Shown here: one piece after another, positions 11,691-23,700 of the stretch
Layout of the letters: the number at the start of each line of letters is the position of its first letter
Numbering within the stretch: position 1 is the first letter of the stretch
NCBI GenBank assembly: GCA_008921705.1
Contig: VFFE01007070.1
Span: 1,304-65,303, forward strand
Direction of reading: 5' to 3'
DNA length: 64,000 nt
Source of the DNA: Burhinus oedicnemus
Taxonomy: Eukaryota; Chordata; Aves; Charadriiformes; Burhinidae
The notes under the pieces: generated by a model
The model's input: only the letters and a program-made list of their open reading frames with translations
Databases searched by the model: none
What the model was told of the DNA's origin: nothing
Made by a program: the position numbers and the translations under genes

Positions 11691-14600
11691 TTGCAGTCTC
11701 TGGAGCTCATCTGGCCAATTTAGCCACCCACAACTTAGACACTTAAACTGTTTGTTTGGACTGCCTTAGTGGTGAGGGGGAGAGAGAGTTGCTTCCAAGG
11801 GATCGCTCATGCTTCAGGGAGTGCTGCCTGTTGGGAGGGATTAAACCAGTCCTGTTCCCTCAGCAGCTTCTGTAGGAAATATAAATTATAAGATCACAAG
11901 TCCAGGGGTTTACAGCTGTGTGGTCGAGGGGATCTTAGTTTAAAATGCTATTCGGTAGCAGTTTAGCTCAAGACTCAATCTGCACATACTGCAGAGCCTG
12001 GAGAACGGGAATCAGCAATCCCTTTGCTTGATCATAACAAACTTGTGGCAATTACTCTTTCCTGGTGTGATCTCAGGCTATCCATGGGGAACGGGAAGCC
12101 AATCCCTTTAGAAGCCTTAGTTGAATGCTGGGGCCCAGTCTTTTATTCTGACCTTGCCTAGATAACAGATGAAAGTCTCACGTGCAAGAACAGGCTTGTA
12201 CACCTCCTCAACGTTGTGCTCCAGGGTAGCCAAAAAGTCGATTGAAAACCAACCTGCAGAAAGGCAATCAGACAAGCAGGAGAGAGCTATCGCTCCTTTT
12301 AGCACCAGGGAGTCTGCAGGCTTCCCATCCAATGCCTTTTGTTATTGACAGGCAAGGAACAAGGCAAGAAGCAGTCTCTGCCCTCTCTCCAGGCTGGGAG
12401 GTGTTAATGGATGGGTGTGAGAGGCTGCAGTTGGGGTGGAGGTTAAAGGCAAGCAAGCTGAACATGTCCATCAGGCTTGTTCCTGCCAGGTGTGCTGAGC
12501 CAAGTAAAGTGATACAGTCACAGAGAAAGCAAACCAAGCAGATCTGAGATGTGGTGGGTCTAGTAGCTAGCTGGATGCATCTCCTATAGTAGGGAGCTGC
12601 CAGGACCATGGGGTTTGGCTGTTTTGGATGGGGAAGGTACCCATCCATGTCAAAGGTCACCACCAGCTTCTCCCTGGGGATGATGTTCCTGCTGTTCTGT
12701 CCAGAAGAAAGTAAGTGTGGAAAATGTGTTACATCTTAAGGACTGTTTTGACGTTTTCTGTAGGGTTATGGAAGAAGCAAAGGCTGAACCTCCTGTCAAA
12801 AGCCAGAACCAACAATGAACTAGGTTGTGAGTGCCTCAGTATATGTCAATCCCTTGCCATTCCCAAAGGATCACATCTCCTGGGTTTTAATTATTTTTTT
12901 TTCTTTGCCCCCATTTCTCTGTTTCTTTCAGCTCTTCTCTGCCTTTCCACTGGGAGTTCCTTTCCCTGTCTCTTTTCAATGCAAATTTCTCAGTTCTGCT
13001 GCTTCTCTTCCTTGCCCCATATTTGCTCTCTCAGGGCTCCTCCACTGAGACTCTTCAGTGCAACAGTTCTTGTTCCTGTTTTGAGTATCTGCCTGCTCTT
13101 CCTCCCATCCCCACATCTTCTCTTCTCTAGACTTCAGTCCAGTCTGTTTGAAATCCTTTCTCAGTTTCCCCATGTCCTGGTCGACTTCATGTCCCCTTAT
13201 ATAGCTTTCTTCACCTCTCAGACAGTGACTCCTCCTTATTCCTCTTTAATTTTAGGATTTCTCTCCTGCGCTACTTTTTGATTCTGTCACACCCTGAGTT
13301 CACCCCTCCCATATTGTTTCACTGCAGGAAGGTTTTGCAGACTGTATTAATGAGCTAAGTCTTATCTTCCTAATTTCTCTGTGACAGGGGCTGAAGATAC
13401 TCTACATGTAGCATGGGCTGGGCTTTCCCTCACGATGCCACTAAACCATAAAAGGCTCCATAAAGGTATACACCATTATACTGTACTATGGCTCTACAGC
13501 ATAATCATGTCACCCAGCAGAAAGGCTGCAAAAATCTGAGATTACGCTTCTTCCTACTAGGTGGTGAATTGTGATTAGAGAACCCCACGGAAAAATTGAG
13601 TTGCTTCATTTAGTTCTACTCTCAATTCACCAGCCTGAGAGTTACTCTCTTGCCTGCAGCCGTGGCAGACTGAAATAGCACCATTTGTTCTAGCAAGTGG
13701 GCAGAGAGGGCATGGCTAACCTGCTGAGCTTCTCTCTGCCAACTGGCTGCTGTTTGGAGATGTGGGCTGAAGTGACGATCTGCTTGTCTGTGGTTTGGAT
13801 CTAATTATGTTTGTCAACCTTCTGACATTTTCTGTTGTGTATCAGAACTAAAACTGGAATCAACATGTCCTCAGGCAAAAAGGGCTGCTTAGGTCCCACC
13901 TTTATCTTTGTGTGTCCGGGAGTAATGATGAGTGCTTTATTTTCCTAAGCTCACAGAATTAGCCCAACAGGGTCTTTAAGAACTTTTAAAAAGATGTCTT
14001 AAATTAGATAGCATGGTATTTGGCTCTTTAATTACTTTTTGGAGAGATTTCTATAATGCCAGGCAGCACGGATGGATATTGCAGGATTGTTATCATTATA
14101 ATTTCTTTCATGAAGGAAAAAGGAGAGTATCCCACTTTATTTCTCCAGCTACCTTACATTTAATGAAAATTAGTTTGGCTTCATTCAGTGCTGTATAGTC
14201 TTTTATTGGAAAAGCTAGTAGGGTTACTTGTCTTCTAAGAATCATCCTGGGTACATCAGCATCCTATCAAGCAACAAATGTTAAAAGATGGTATCTGGAT
14301 ACCCAACTTCTCAGTAGCTTTTGTGCTTTTTATCACACTCCAAAGGCTTTTAATCGTTACCTCATTAACTTAATGGTGAGATTCTAATTCCCTGAAGACC
14401 TGGGTTGTGCCTCTCTGTGTCTCTCTGGCTTGCTTACGATTAGGTTTGAATGAAGTGACATTAGAATAGTGCTGTGGCATGCTGTTAAAAATTCAGTGTA
14501 ATCCTTTCTATTTAATATGGAACTTCTATTGGGGTAAATGGAAAAAGGTTCAGACTCTTGATCTGCTCCACATTTATGCCTTCTCTCTCTCTAGCCTGAA

Positions 14601-15270
14601 TCTATTGTCTTTGTTCTGCTTTCCATCACAGATGAATGGGGACTGCCTCAAGCTGTCCGTAGTTCTATATTTTAAAACCATTACTAGCAAGACACTACGT
14701 TATGATACATCCAGTTCCAGTGAACTATGTTTGAGGGATGGATAAAGAACTCATGACTACCAATTGAAGAGATACTAATGTATAAATGTGAAAAAATACA
14801 TATATGTAAGTATGTATGCAAAGGCATATATGTACATCATCATAATTCCCACCTTCAGTTCCTAACGGTGCTGCTCTAACGGACACTGCTTCTGCCACGT
14901 GGTTGAAAGCACAGTGGTTATTTCCGCAGTTTTTCCTTCTCTCCCAGAATTTTTTTCTTTCCTAATTGGTCTTCATAGTTCAAGTTTGTTTCTTGTTAAC
15001 AGTCAGTTTCATTTTCTGTTAGCGCAGCCCCTCTAATTTTTCCACTAGTGCAGCATGAGATAACAAAAGAATAGCTATTCTCACTTGGGATTTAATTTCT
15101 TGCAATGTTGTGGATAGAATGGTAATTAAACAACTCACTGGTTCAGGAAACTGAGCACAAAGTACTGATATTTGCATAAACTGCTTGACAGTTGGTCCAT
15201 GCAGTGTCTGAACACTTCGTAGCATTAAGGTATTTATCTCCAAGACAACTTCCCCCAGGAGGTGAGAGTA
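11691..15270. other. Non-coding sequence, including a pyrimidine-rich region
   Basis: The longest open frame of the whole window (188 codons, plus strand, 12,715-13,281) lies here. It coincides with a pyrimidine-rich stretch at about 12,890-13,310 and yields a Leu/Phe/Ser/Pro-rich translation with no domain, so it is judged spurious. Two similar short strings (GAGAACGGGAATCAGCAATC at 12,001 and GGGAACGGGAAGCCAATCCC at 12,087) are separated by 86 bp. An AT-rich ATATATG/GTATGTATG patch lies at about 14,780-14,835. Confidence 0.55.
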
Positions 15271-15405
15271 TAGTATCTGTTTTTGCTGATGATGAACGGA
15301 TGCACAGAACTATTAATTGACTTCCTAATGACATATAAGGAAGAGTCACAGGTCAAACATAGGTCTCTTGACTGCTGAACTTTTAACCATAAGATCAAAC
15401 TCCTT
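15271..15405 (-). repeat. MIR/L2-like ancient SINE relic
   Basis: On the plus strand the sequence follows the reverse complement of the MIR/L2-type SINE body in order: GTATCTGTTTTTGCTGATGA, ACGGATGCACAGAAC, TTGACTTCCTAATGACA (the 'gacttgcccaaggtcaca' block), then AGGTCTCTTGACTGCTGAAC and TTTTAACCATAAGATCAAAC (the 'gtctcctgactcccagtccagtgctttatccactagaccac' block). Four blocks in the right order and spacing make this the best of the MIR-type relics here. Confidence 0.65.
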
Positions 15406-16387
15406 TCAATAACACAGGTATTGTATATTTGAATTTAACAGATGCTTTGTCTTTCTGTTTGTGTGCCCATCTGATACTGCTGGCTATAATTTTGGGGTAA
15501 TATCTTTTGGCAAGAGTAAACAGGAGGAAACTCAACTTCTAAAGGTTCTACCTTGTTAGGAACTTTGGTGTTTGGCATTACATAAATAGGAATCAGCTAC
15601 TTTTAGACAATTATTTTTCTCAACAAATGCAAATTATTTCTTCTGTGTCCAAGGCTTTAGGTTCATGTATTCTGTTAATTTGTTCAACTGGAATGTGTTT
15701 AGAGGATGGTGAGGCTGCTTTCATATCAGGTGATGGGAAAATCTTGATAATATGGTTGAGAGTCTAGGTGTTTAGACAGTCAAGGTTTTGATAAGATACG
15801 AATACACCAAGTAGCTATAAAAGGTTTGGAAAAACATTTTAAAAAGTATTGTGACGTTAATGATACTAAAAATTATAGAAGTGCTGTTAATGTAGATTAA
15901 TTTTAATGACTGCTTGAAGAACCTTCGTATATGTATGTATGCATATATAATGAACTAGTGCTGTATGGAAACTAATTAGTCTAAGTTCTAAAAGGGCATG
16001 TGTGAGAAGTGAGTCTTTGGGGTTTTCTTTAGTATGATATAACAACAGCTAGCCTGCTAGCCTAATAAGTCTGTGAGTATGAAGAGAATAATAAACTGCT
16101 TGCAAGCTTTTTGCTTTATCAGACTATTATTGTTTTGTTTTTTTTTTTTAAATAAAGACCATTAAGATGGCTCTGATCAGTTTGTAGCTGGGACTTTCTA
16201 CACTGAACTGGCAGAATTAAACCTAATCAAAGTAACAAGTATAAATTAAGTTCTACCTAATATCATGTGATATGATTGTTACTACTTTGTTTTGCTCTCT
16301 CCCCGTCTATCCACTCATCAAAGCCCAGTCATTCGGTATATTGGATGCTTCTTCCTCACAAGCCCTAGCCAAAGTCAAGCAATGAGA
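15406..16387. other. AT-rich non-coding sequence
   Basis: No gene-like frame. A T-run lies at about 16,130-16,150, and a short GTATATGTATGTATGCATAT patch at about 15,928-15,947. Several AATTAAT and TTAATGA strings occur with no clear clustering. Confidence 0.6.
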
Positions 16388-16497
16388 TACTCTATTTTGT
16401 GGGAGAAATTTAGGCACAAAGAAACTAAACAGTTTGCTGGCGATCTAAAAAGCAAAGTGGAGAAGTGAACAGCTCTGCTTACAAATCTCAGTCCCCA
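16388..16497 (-). repeat. MIR/L2-like ancient SINE relic
   Basis: The plus strand resembles the reverse-complement MIR core: CTATTTTGTGGGAGAAATTT, AGGCACAAAGAAACTAAACA, GTTTGCTGGCGATCTAAAAA, AGTGAACAGCTCTGC. The recalled consensus order is 'cattttacagatgaggaaactgaggcacagagaggttaagtgacttgcccaaggtcacacagc...'. It is divergent, and the minus-strand open frame over it is incidental. Confidence 0.55.
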
Positions 16498-18049
16498 AGC
16501 AGGATACAAACCGTGGATATTTTGATATTGTTTCTTTACTGCTTTAAATTTTGAGCTATTCCATTCACTGAACACCAATAGGTTTCAGGGCTGCTGGTTT
16601 CAGGTCCCAAAGACCCCTTGCCCTTCATTAGTCTAAGCTGCAATTCATCACTGTCTTACTAAAAACAAACAAACCCAAACTCTGTGGTGAACTGGCAGTC
16701 TGGAGCACTTCCTTCCCTTTTTACTTGATTTCTCTTTTGTATTAAAAATTTCTAGCCCTCACAGCTGAGGCTGAGCTTTCTGACATCAGTTTTCTGGAAG
16801 GACATCTGTATTTTCTTTCACTGGCTTTGTAAGAAAGTGGCAGTGCATGAGCAAGGTGCGTTTGGTCTCCCACCAAGAAGCTCAGACCCAGGTGACAGCA
16901 GTGGTAGACCTACAACAGCTCAACCAGTTGTCACTGAACAGCTGATCTGCAGTAAAGGACTGAGAGTCCCAAGCTCAGTACAATTGCAATCCATCCTACT
17001 GGTTGGTTACTAACGCATTTAGCTGTGTCATTGCAAGATGCTTACAAATGGGTCCGTGATCGAGGATGGTGACCTGGAGGAGAGGTAGTGATGCATGGAG
17101 AGGCTGTAACACAGTCTCAGGTAACCCACTCACAAGGGAAGGCTCTTTTTGCAAAACTAGCTGTTCGGTAGGTGGAATACATCTGCTGGCCACTACTCCT
17201 GGAGGACAGCATGCTCACTTTGTGCACTTTGTGCCTTATGGGAAAGGCTTAAAGGAGATGCTTGGATCAGCCCTTATCAAAATCAGGGCTAAGTCCCAAG
17301 TTGCAGTTCATCTTACCATGCTCCCAGGAGCCAGTCATATCCTGAGTAACAGAAAGGCTTAAGAAAGTTGATCAAGAAATGTTGTGCAAGACTCCTCAGA
17401 GCTTGAACAGTGGACTTCCTTTCCAATCCTCTGCCTAAGACCGTATCATAGTTCTGCTAATACACCTTGCTAATCCAGCCACAAGAAGTGAGCCTTATAA
17501 TACTGCTTTGCAACCTTCCCAAGGAGCTCACTATATGTACTAACTAGCTCTGTAAAACTGGAATAAAGTTTCTTTAGCAATGGCCTGTGTTTCTGCCCGT
17601 TGCAAAACCAAACAGGACAAGTTGGTGCCACCACATGGGTATGGTATTGACCTACAATACTACCGTATCTCTGTTTCCTTCCTAAAGTATTTACTATTGT
17701 GTATCAGCAGAGATTTCTACAAATGTCACGTCTGCAGAAATCTGGTGTCATGCGGCACTGAGACTTGTGTCTAAATAGACCTTAATCTCACACCAAAGGA
17801 ACACTGTGACTCCAGGCTGTTTTGTCCTGTTGTGTTGCTAGTAAGCACACTATGCTTTTTTTTTTTTTGCAAGCTGCAGCCCAGGTGCACTCATTAGTTC
17901 AGCCAGCAGCTGCTGTGAGCGAGAGCTGGTGGACAGCAAAAGGATGCAGTTTCAGTGAAGAAGACATCAGGAAAACAACAGACGAAAAAGCTGTGGTAGT
18001 GGTTGTATGTGAAGAGCTTTTGTATTCATGACAACCCGCTCGTTTGCAA
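16498..18049. other. Non-coding sequence, no recognisable element
   Basis: Frames reach 98 codons (17,066-17,362, plus strand) but have no motif and overlap a 65-codon minus-strand frame. There is a short T-run at 17,856-17,868. Confidence 0.55.
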
Positions 18050-18240
18050 AGAGCACAGAAAATCAATCAAAATCAAATGCAAACAAAGAAATGATAAATT
18101 AATCAATAAAGCCATGGGCTAATCAAATGGCACCCTCCTCAATTACTCTAATGGAAAAAGAACAATTGCTGGTTATGGCTCCTGGTTTAGAATGGCAGTC
18201 TCTGCAATCAAGCACTGATTCAGATGTTAGTTAATTAAGT
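18050..18240. promoter_or_regulatory. Candidate conserved non-coding element
   Basis: The block contains AATCAATCAAAATCAAATGC (PBX/HOX-like TGATTGAT cores on the minus strand), an octamer-like ATGCAAAC, TTAATCAATAAAG, CTAATCAAATGG and TTAGTTAATTAAG. All lie within about 190 bp of non-repetitive sequence. Dense homeodomain, TALE and POU cores of this kind are typical of developmental enhancers in vertebrate gene deserts. No alignment was possible, so conservation and function are inferred. Confidence 0.3.
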
Positions 18241-19655
18241 CAAGTGAGCTGTATGGAACAGGATTCCACTTTGGGTTTTTTCATTTAACGAGATAAATGG
18301 ATTCACTTCCCCAATTTCATACACCTTCCCCGAAGACTGTAAAAGAACCATGTACATGAGTTTATATTTGTGTATAGCCTCACAGCTGTGTTTTGTAAAG
18401 GCAGGGCTACAGGGCACAGAAGAGCTCTGCTCCACTGCAGGCGCTTGTGCCTTCACACTGTGTAATCCCTGTCATATAATCAAGCTTCCACTTCAAAACC
18501 ACTAGTCTCTACTTTTCTTGTTCTAGAAATCCTCTCCTCAATCTGCTGGAAATAATTTACTTGTTTCCAGATTAACTATGTCTAAACTACCTTGTATTTA
18601 GTTCTTCCAAAAGCTGTGTATTCATGGTTGGGCCATCTTCCCTTATGTCTGATACTTACTTGGGGAAGCAATGGTGAGCATTTGTATCACGCAGAGAATC
18701 CATCCTGTCTGTCAAAGAGAAGGCTCTGGTCACTTTCTGGTCTAAATCTTTCTGAATTTACATGTGAAAAAACACAGCTCTGTTCATCTGCCATAGCATG
18801 TTCCCTTGTTCATTGTTCATCTTCTAGTACAAAAGGAAAGAGAAAATTCTTATTTCAACTGATTGGAGTTGGGAAGGAAGGGGCTGTAAAAGGAAGCTAT
18901 GTAGATTTAGCCTTAGGCCATTGCAATAATTTAGGGAACAATTTTTATGCTTAGGTACCTGGGTGATCATACAATTGACTTTGACCCTCAGCCTCTCTGA
19001 GGGGGCGAAGCAATGGATTTGTTTCCTCCAGACAAACTCCCCGAGGTCTGTCAGAGTGCCTGTCAGGCGTGTGCTTGTGTGTTTCATGGCCATAGGTCAC
19101 TGCAGAGATGCTGCCTGGGTACTGCAACAATCTCTGTGTGCTTTGATGTCCTTTGCCCTCGGGGGATCCTGTCAACCAGACAACGGATGCTTTTACAAAG
19201 GTAGTCATCACCAATGAGTGCCAAACCAATGAAGGTTATAGTTTCTCCTGGATAATACTAGCATGTCTCTGGTGCTGGAATATAGCAAGCATTTGTGTGT
19301 TTAATGATGACTCTTCCCACTTCTCTGCTGTACCAGACTAATTGAAAGTATTTCCTATTATCTCCCCTCATTCAGGAAGAATCTAGGACTGGGAAACCAG
19401 CAGTAACATTTGCACAGAAGACAGCTGCTTTCCATCTTGTCCAGAAACTTCACTCCCACAAAGTTTTCCATGAGTTTTAATTTTTTTTTCTTTTCTGTGA
19501 GAGTGAACCTTGTGTCAAGATAATGAGCTTCATGCATTCAAATCAGGGCTTGAGTGTTAATTAGGTCACTCTTACTACAATGATTTATTGACCTATATTC
19601 GGTATTAGCAGCCCTAAGTTTTCTTCCATAGAGAGTCAGTGAAAATCACTTTCAT
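18241..19655. other. Non-coding sequence, no recognisable element
   Basis: At 18,592-19,341 many short frames overlap on both strands (up to 120 codons, plus strand), none with a domain. No transposon similarity is recognised. Confidence 0.55.
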
Positions 19656-19858
19656 CAATCTTCAAGACATTGATAATCTTAATTTTTTTCTCTATTTTAG
19701 GTTTTCAGAGCAGATTAATAAATAATCTACTCCGAGGGTCTGATTGAGTAGTTCTTCAAGATGTTGGGAAGCCTCAAAAGGAAAAAAGAATCTTGATTTT
19801 TAGATTTTCAAAGCAGATTAATAAAGATCAGCTTTTGGAGACTGATTAACTATTTCGA
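19656..19858 (+). repeat. Imperfect local direct repeat, two units, offset about 103 bp
   Basis: Unit 1 has TTTTAGGTTTTCAGAGCAGA from 19,695, continuing TTAATAAA and later GGTCTGATTGAGTAG. Unit 2 has TTTTAGATTTTCAAAGCAGA from 19,798, continuing TTAATAAA and later GAGACTGATTAACTA. Both units are also preceded by TTCAAGA (19,661 and 19,755) followed some distance later by ATCTTAATTTTT or ATCTTGATTTTT. This indicates an old local tandem duplication that has since diverged. No transposon family is recognised. Confidence 0.65.
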
Positions 19859-22187
19859 GCTGAACTGGAGGGCTTTCATTGATTCCAGTAGTCACTGGAT
19901 GATATTTAATATATCGTACATAGAGAAAGATGGCCCAGCTATTTACGTAGGAAAAGAGCTTACAAAAGCCTCCAAAGCCAGAATCAAATATCTGACATTT
20001 CAAGACGTGATGGATAGCTTGTAGAAAGAAAGGGAGTTCAGACTGAGAACTTATAGTCCCTTACTTTTCCTCTTCTGGGTTTCAGAATTTTTTCAGAGCT
20101 CTTGATGTGGGGGATGGGGTAAGCCAAGTACTAGTAACCTTCACATTTGTGCGTATTTGAAAATCTAACATGCCTAATGAGACTCTGATGTTGGTCTCTG
20201 GAGTATCCTGGAGGCCAGATATTTCTTTCTTGTACTGTCTAGGATGATTTTTTTTTTTTTTGGTAAATCTAATGAAATACAAGCCGCATGCCTTTTTCAA
20301 TATGGGGCCATGAAACTGTCATGATGCAGTTTTAGAGTAAACAAAAGGAAGTAATCTTCACAAAACATACCCTTAGGCTGTGGAGTTCCTTGCTGCAGAT
20401 GCTGTAGATGCTAGAAGTTTACATGGATGTAAAACATAAGTGGAAAAATTCATAGAAAAAAAAATCCTTTGATTGATATCCCCTTTGGTTTGGGAGAACC
20501 TTTAACAGCGTTTTCTGGAGGCTGGAAAAATACTTGGAGAAGTATCATTGAATGCTTGCCCCGTTCTAATACGTTTCCGAAAATAGCTGGCGTTGATCAG
20601 CATTGGAGGAAGGATCCTGGATCAGCTAATCCTCTGTCCTGGTCTCCTTGGCTTACGTGACCATGCTGCCTGTGTGTGCAGGCATGCGTGTCCATCTTCT
20701 GCCTGCATGAATTTTTTTAGTGGGTTGAATTATCACCAAATTTGGCAGAGGGGTAGAAAACTCAAATATAGCCAGTTCCTACACATTTTGTAAAAAGGAG
20801 TGGCCTGAAAGAGGTTAAGGAGAATTTATCTGTGTTGTCAGTGCATGATCACAGCATTTGCTAGGTAGTAGAGAGTCTACATAAGAGTGTGCTGTTATTA
20901 CGGTCCAAGCTTGGGAAAAAGCTTCAGAGGTCACACTCTATTATACACCAGAAAATCCAGCCAAAGACACAGCCAACCAAACAACTCATTTCAATTACCT
21001 TTCATCTCAGTGTTTTCTTTGCAGAATCAAACCTGCAGAAATTTCCCTGAAAGAAAATTGCCATCTTTTTCTTTGGGCCTGATTCTAGATAATGAAAATG
21101 GACTCGTGGGAGAAGGGAGGCCCTCTCTCCTCCTCATGAATTCAAGGATCATTAAATGTTCTTAGCAATGATCCAAGATCTATCTCTGCAGAGCCTCCAT
21201 GCTACAATTTTTATGTAGTTCAGTTCTTTATTTAGGTCTATAGGAAAGGTTTGCACAGAACAACCAAGCCCAGAAGTCCTTGCATTAGAATACCTGAATC
21301 AATGAGAAAAAAGGCTTATTCCAGCCTGCAGGTAGGAATAACAAACACATGCAAGGCCAGATTCTGCATCCTCTGCTGCTTCTCAGTTAGCAGGTTGCTC
21401 TCACTGGAGTCCAGCTGAGTGCAATGAAGTAAGTCGGTGGTTAGGAAGGAGGGGCAGAAGCAGTCCCATAATAAACTGGATATAAGGAGGCAAACTGGCT
21501 GCAGCTCTGGCACCCAAACATGGGCATGGTGGTGTTCCTGGTCCTTAACAAACCCAGGCTGGGAGGACGTTCCTGTGCTAACAGCTCTCCTGGAATTGGT
21601 GCTGCTGCATTAACACTGCACTCTGTGTTAGCAGGGCTTAAAGGCCACACAGGATTTCCCAGGTGGGAACAGGAACTTGGCAATGTATATATATTTCCCA
21701 GCTTAAAAAAAAAATTAATCAAATCAACCTGTGCCAGCTCTCCCTTATCTCCCTTCACTTTCTGGTCCCAGAGTTTCCTTTCTAATAAGATCAAAAGGGT
21801 GTCTAAAAGTAATAACAAGATTTTTTTTCTCCCCTAGTAAGCTTTCTTCTCCAGCATGCTGATACTCCTGATAACTGACCATGCTTTCGTATTTATTCAT
21901 GAGACTGATTCTGGCCTACAGATCCATACAGCTGATAGCAAGCAGATCACTCTGGAGAAATGACTGGACAAGAACAACTAATTGATACACAAGGTTGGGA
22001 ACATTTGCAGTGAAAACTCTTCTCAGGCGAGATTGGAAATGATGAGAAATGTCTTCTGCTCACCATCTTTTTATAGGTGCATGTGGTTGGGCATTTAGAT
22101 GACTGGGATAAATAAAGAGAGCACTTGGCTCTTTCAGCACCAGTATAGATTAGCACCAGCTAGTTATCATAAAGTAACACTGAATTT
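19859..22187. other. Non-coding sequence, no recognisable element
   Basis: A T-run lies at 20,247-20,261 and an A-run near 21,704-21,713. The 125-codon minus-strand frame at 21,441-21,818 overlaps a 105-codon plus-strand frame almost entirely, which argues against both. Confidence 0.55.
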
Positions 22188-23582
22188 GAGCTGCATGGCC
22201 TACATGTAATTAATTATGTGCAAGTGAGTGTTACTGAACACGAAGAAAATACTAATGGTTTCACGTACGGAAGGAGTGTTTGGGGTGAGGTATTGTATAT
22301 GCTCACTTGACCTCCACTGAGCATTGCTTATGTGTTGTGGAAAGATACTGGGCTAGACACTTGTTTAAACCTCAACTGACTGTTCTTAGGTTCTCATATA
22401 ACATAATAGCTAACAACTTTGATTAGAAAATGTATTTTCCTTTCATACATTTGTGTAGTAAAGAAGGGAGAGAATGAAATGAACTGGAAAATGTGTGGAA
22501 AAAAATGGCCAAAATGTAGAAGGGTTTTGACTTTGTTCTTGAATTAGAGGTGGAGTTTGATTTTGTTGATGCATTTCTAGCTTTCTGGCCTTTAAAAAAG
22601 TTTCTAATAAAAATCAAATCCCAGAAAGAGAGCAGCAATTTCTCAGAGGTGGAAAATAACATCAAAGTAGAAATGATTTTTAGAGCTGGCATTTCTGGGA
22701 TGTTTAATGATAAGTCAAACTTGCCAGAGCAGAGAAAAGCTGAGCTAATGCACAATGATCAGAGATTTTTCCCTTGACTACCGCATCTAATACTATCAAC
22801 AAGCCTGCATATTCCCTACAAAGAGCAGATGGGAAAGCATCGGCTAATGACCGTATGTAGAAGCTTGGGAATCTTTCCTTTGCAAAAAGGCAGATACTCC
22901 AGATAAAAGTTTTTATTCATATATATATTTATGAGTTACTATTAAGTGGAGGGCAAATTCATTGGACAGAATCCTTGCAAAGCCTCTTCTATTTACTGCA
23001 TAGTTACTTCACTACTGTAGGAAGAAACATTCCCTCCCTCCCAATTTGGAACTACTCAAACATATGAGGCAAGACGGATGCAAAATCTGGTGGTGTAATG
23101 GGTCATCAGGAGGAAGAAATCTGAATCAAGAGATGTAGGATTACCTGGGGAAACATCTGGTTCACTGATGGATAGCCGAGGAGGACTCACTGATGGACGT
23201 GGCAGTGCTCATATTCTGTGGACCAACTGGGAGTCGCACTGAGCGCTCAGGTGCATTGCCAGATTGGAGAAAGATGGTTAAAATCCTGCTCATCCTCCTT
23301 ATTGCTGCACTTACATATTTCTTTTTACAGGAGTGAGCAGGCAGTAGAGTGTAGTCCCCTGAATGAGTTTAAACAAGGTGCAGAATGAGAAGGAGCACAG
23401 AAAGAAAGGGAGTTGCAAGCATGAACAGGAGGAGGTACGGAAGGACTGCTGTGAAGACATTATTTTAACGCAGGGCATGAGCTGGTGTCTGGGAGAGGTG
23501 TCTATGCAGGCTGAGAGACATCTCTACCCAGGGAAAAGCGTTGTGCCCAGAGAAAACTGAGTATTGTGTAGATCCTTTGCTT
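22188..23582. other. Non-coding sequence, AT-rich
   Basis: A TGTAATTAATTATGTG string at about 22,205-22,220 is an isolated homeodomain-type site. The 110-codon minus-strand frame at 22,423-22,755 overlaps a plus-strand frame and shows no family features. Confidence 0.5.
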
Positions 23583-23700
23583 TAGTCCAAGGACTAGCAG
23601 AGACCTACCTCCTGACCCCTCTCAGGAAGCCTGTTCCCAATCCTCACACCTACATTCTGCTTGCTAAGAAAATAACTTTTAAAGGATAAATCTATCCATT
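23583..23700 (-). repeat. Possible very old CR1 fragment
   Basis: GGAAGCCTGTTCCCAATCCT, followed by CACACCTACATTCTGC and AGAAAATAACTTTT, loosely follows the reverse-complement CR1 order 'ggcaacctgttccagtgcttgaccaccctc...aagaaatttttcct'. Similarity is weak and could be chance. Confidence 0.25.

Noticed and set aside
11487..11769. Highly hydrophobic short frames that could be read as membrane proteins
   Set aside because: Their Phe/Val/Cys/Leu content is a direct translation of the T+G low-complexity tract.
12715..13281. 188-codon plus-strand open frame, longest in the window
   Set aside because: It coincides with a pyrimidine-rich stretch, and the translation is Leu/Phe/Ser/Pro-biased with no domain, signal or start context. 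A strand-specific shortage of purine-rich stop codons explains it.
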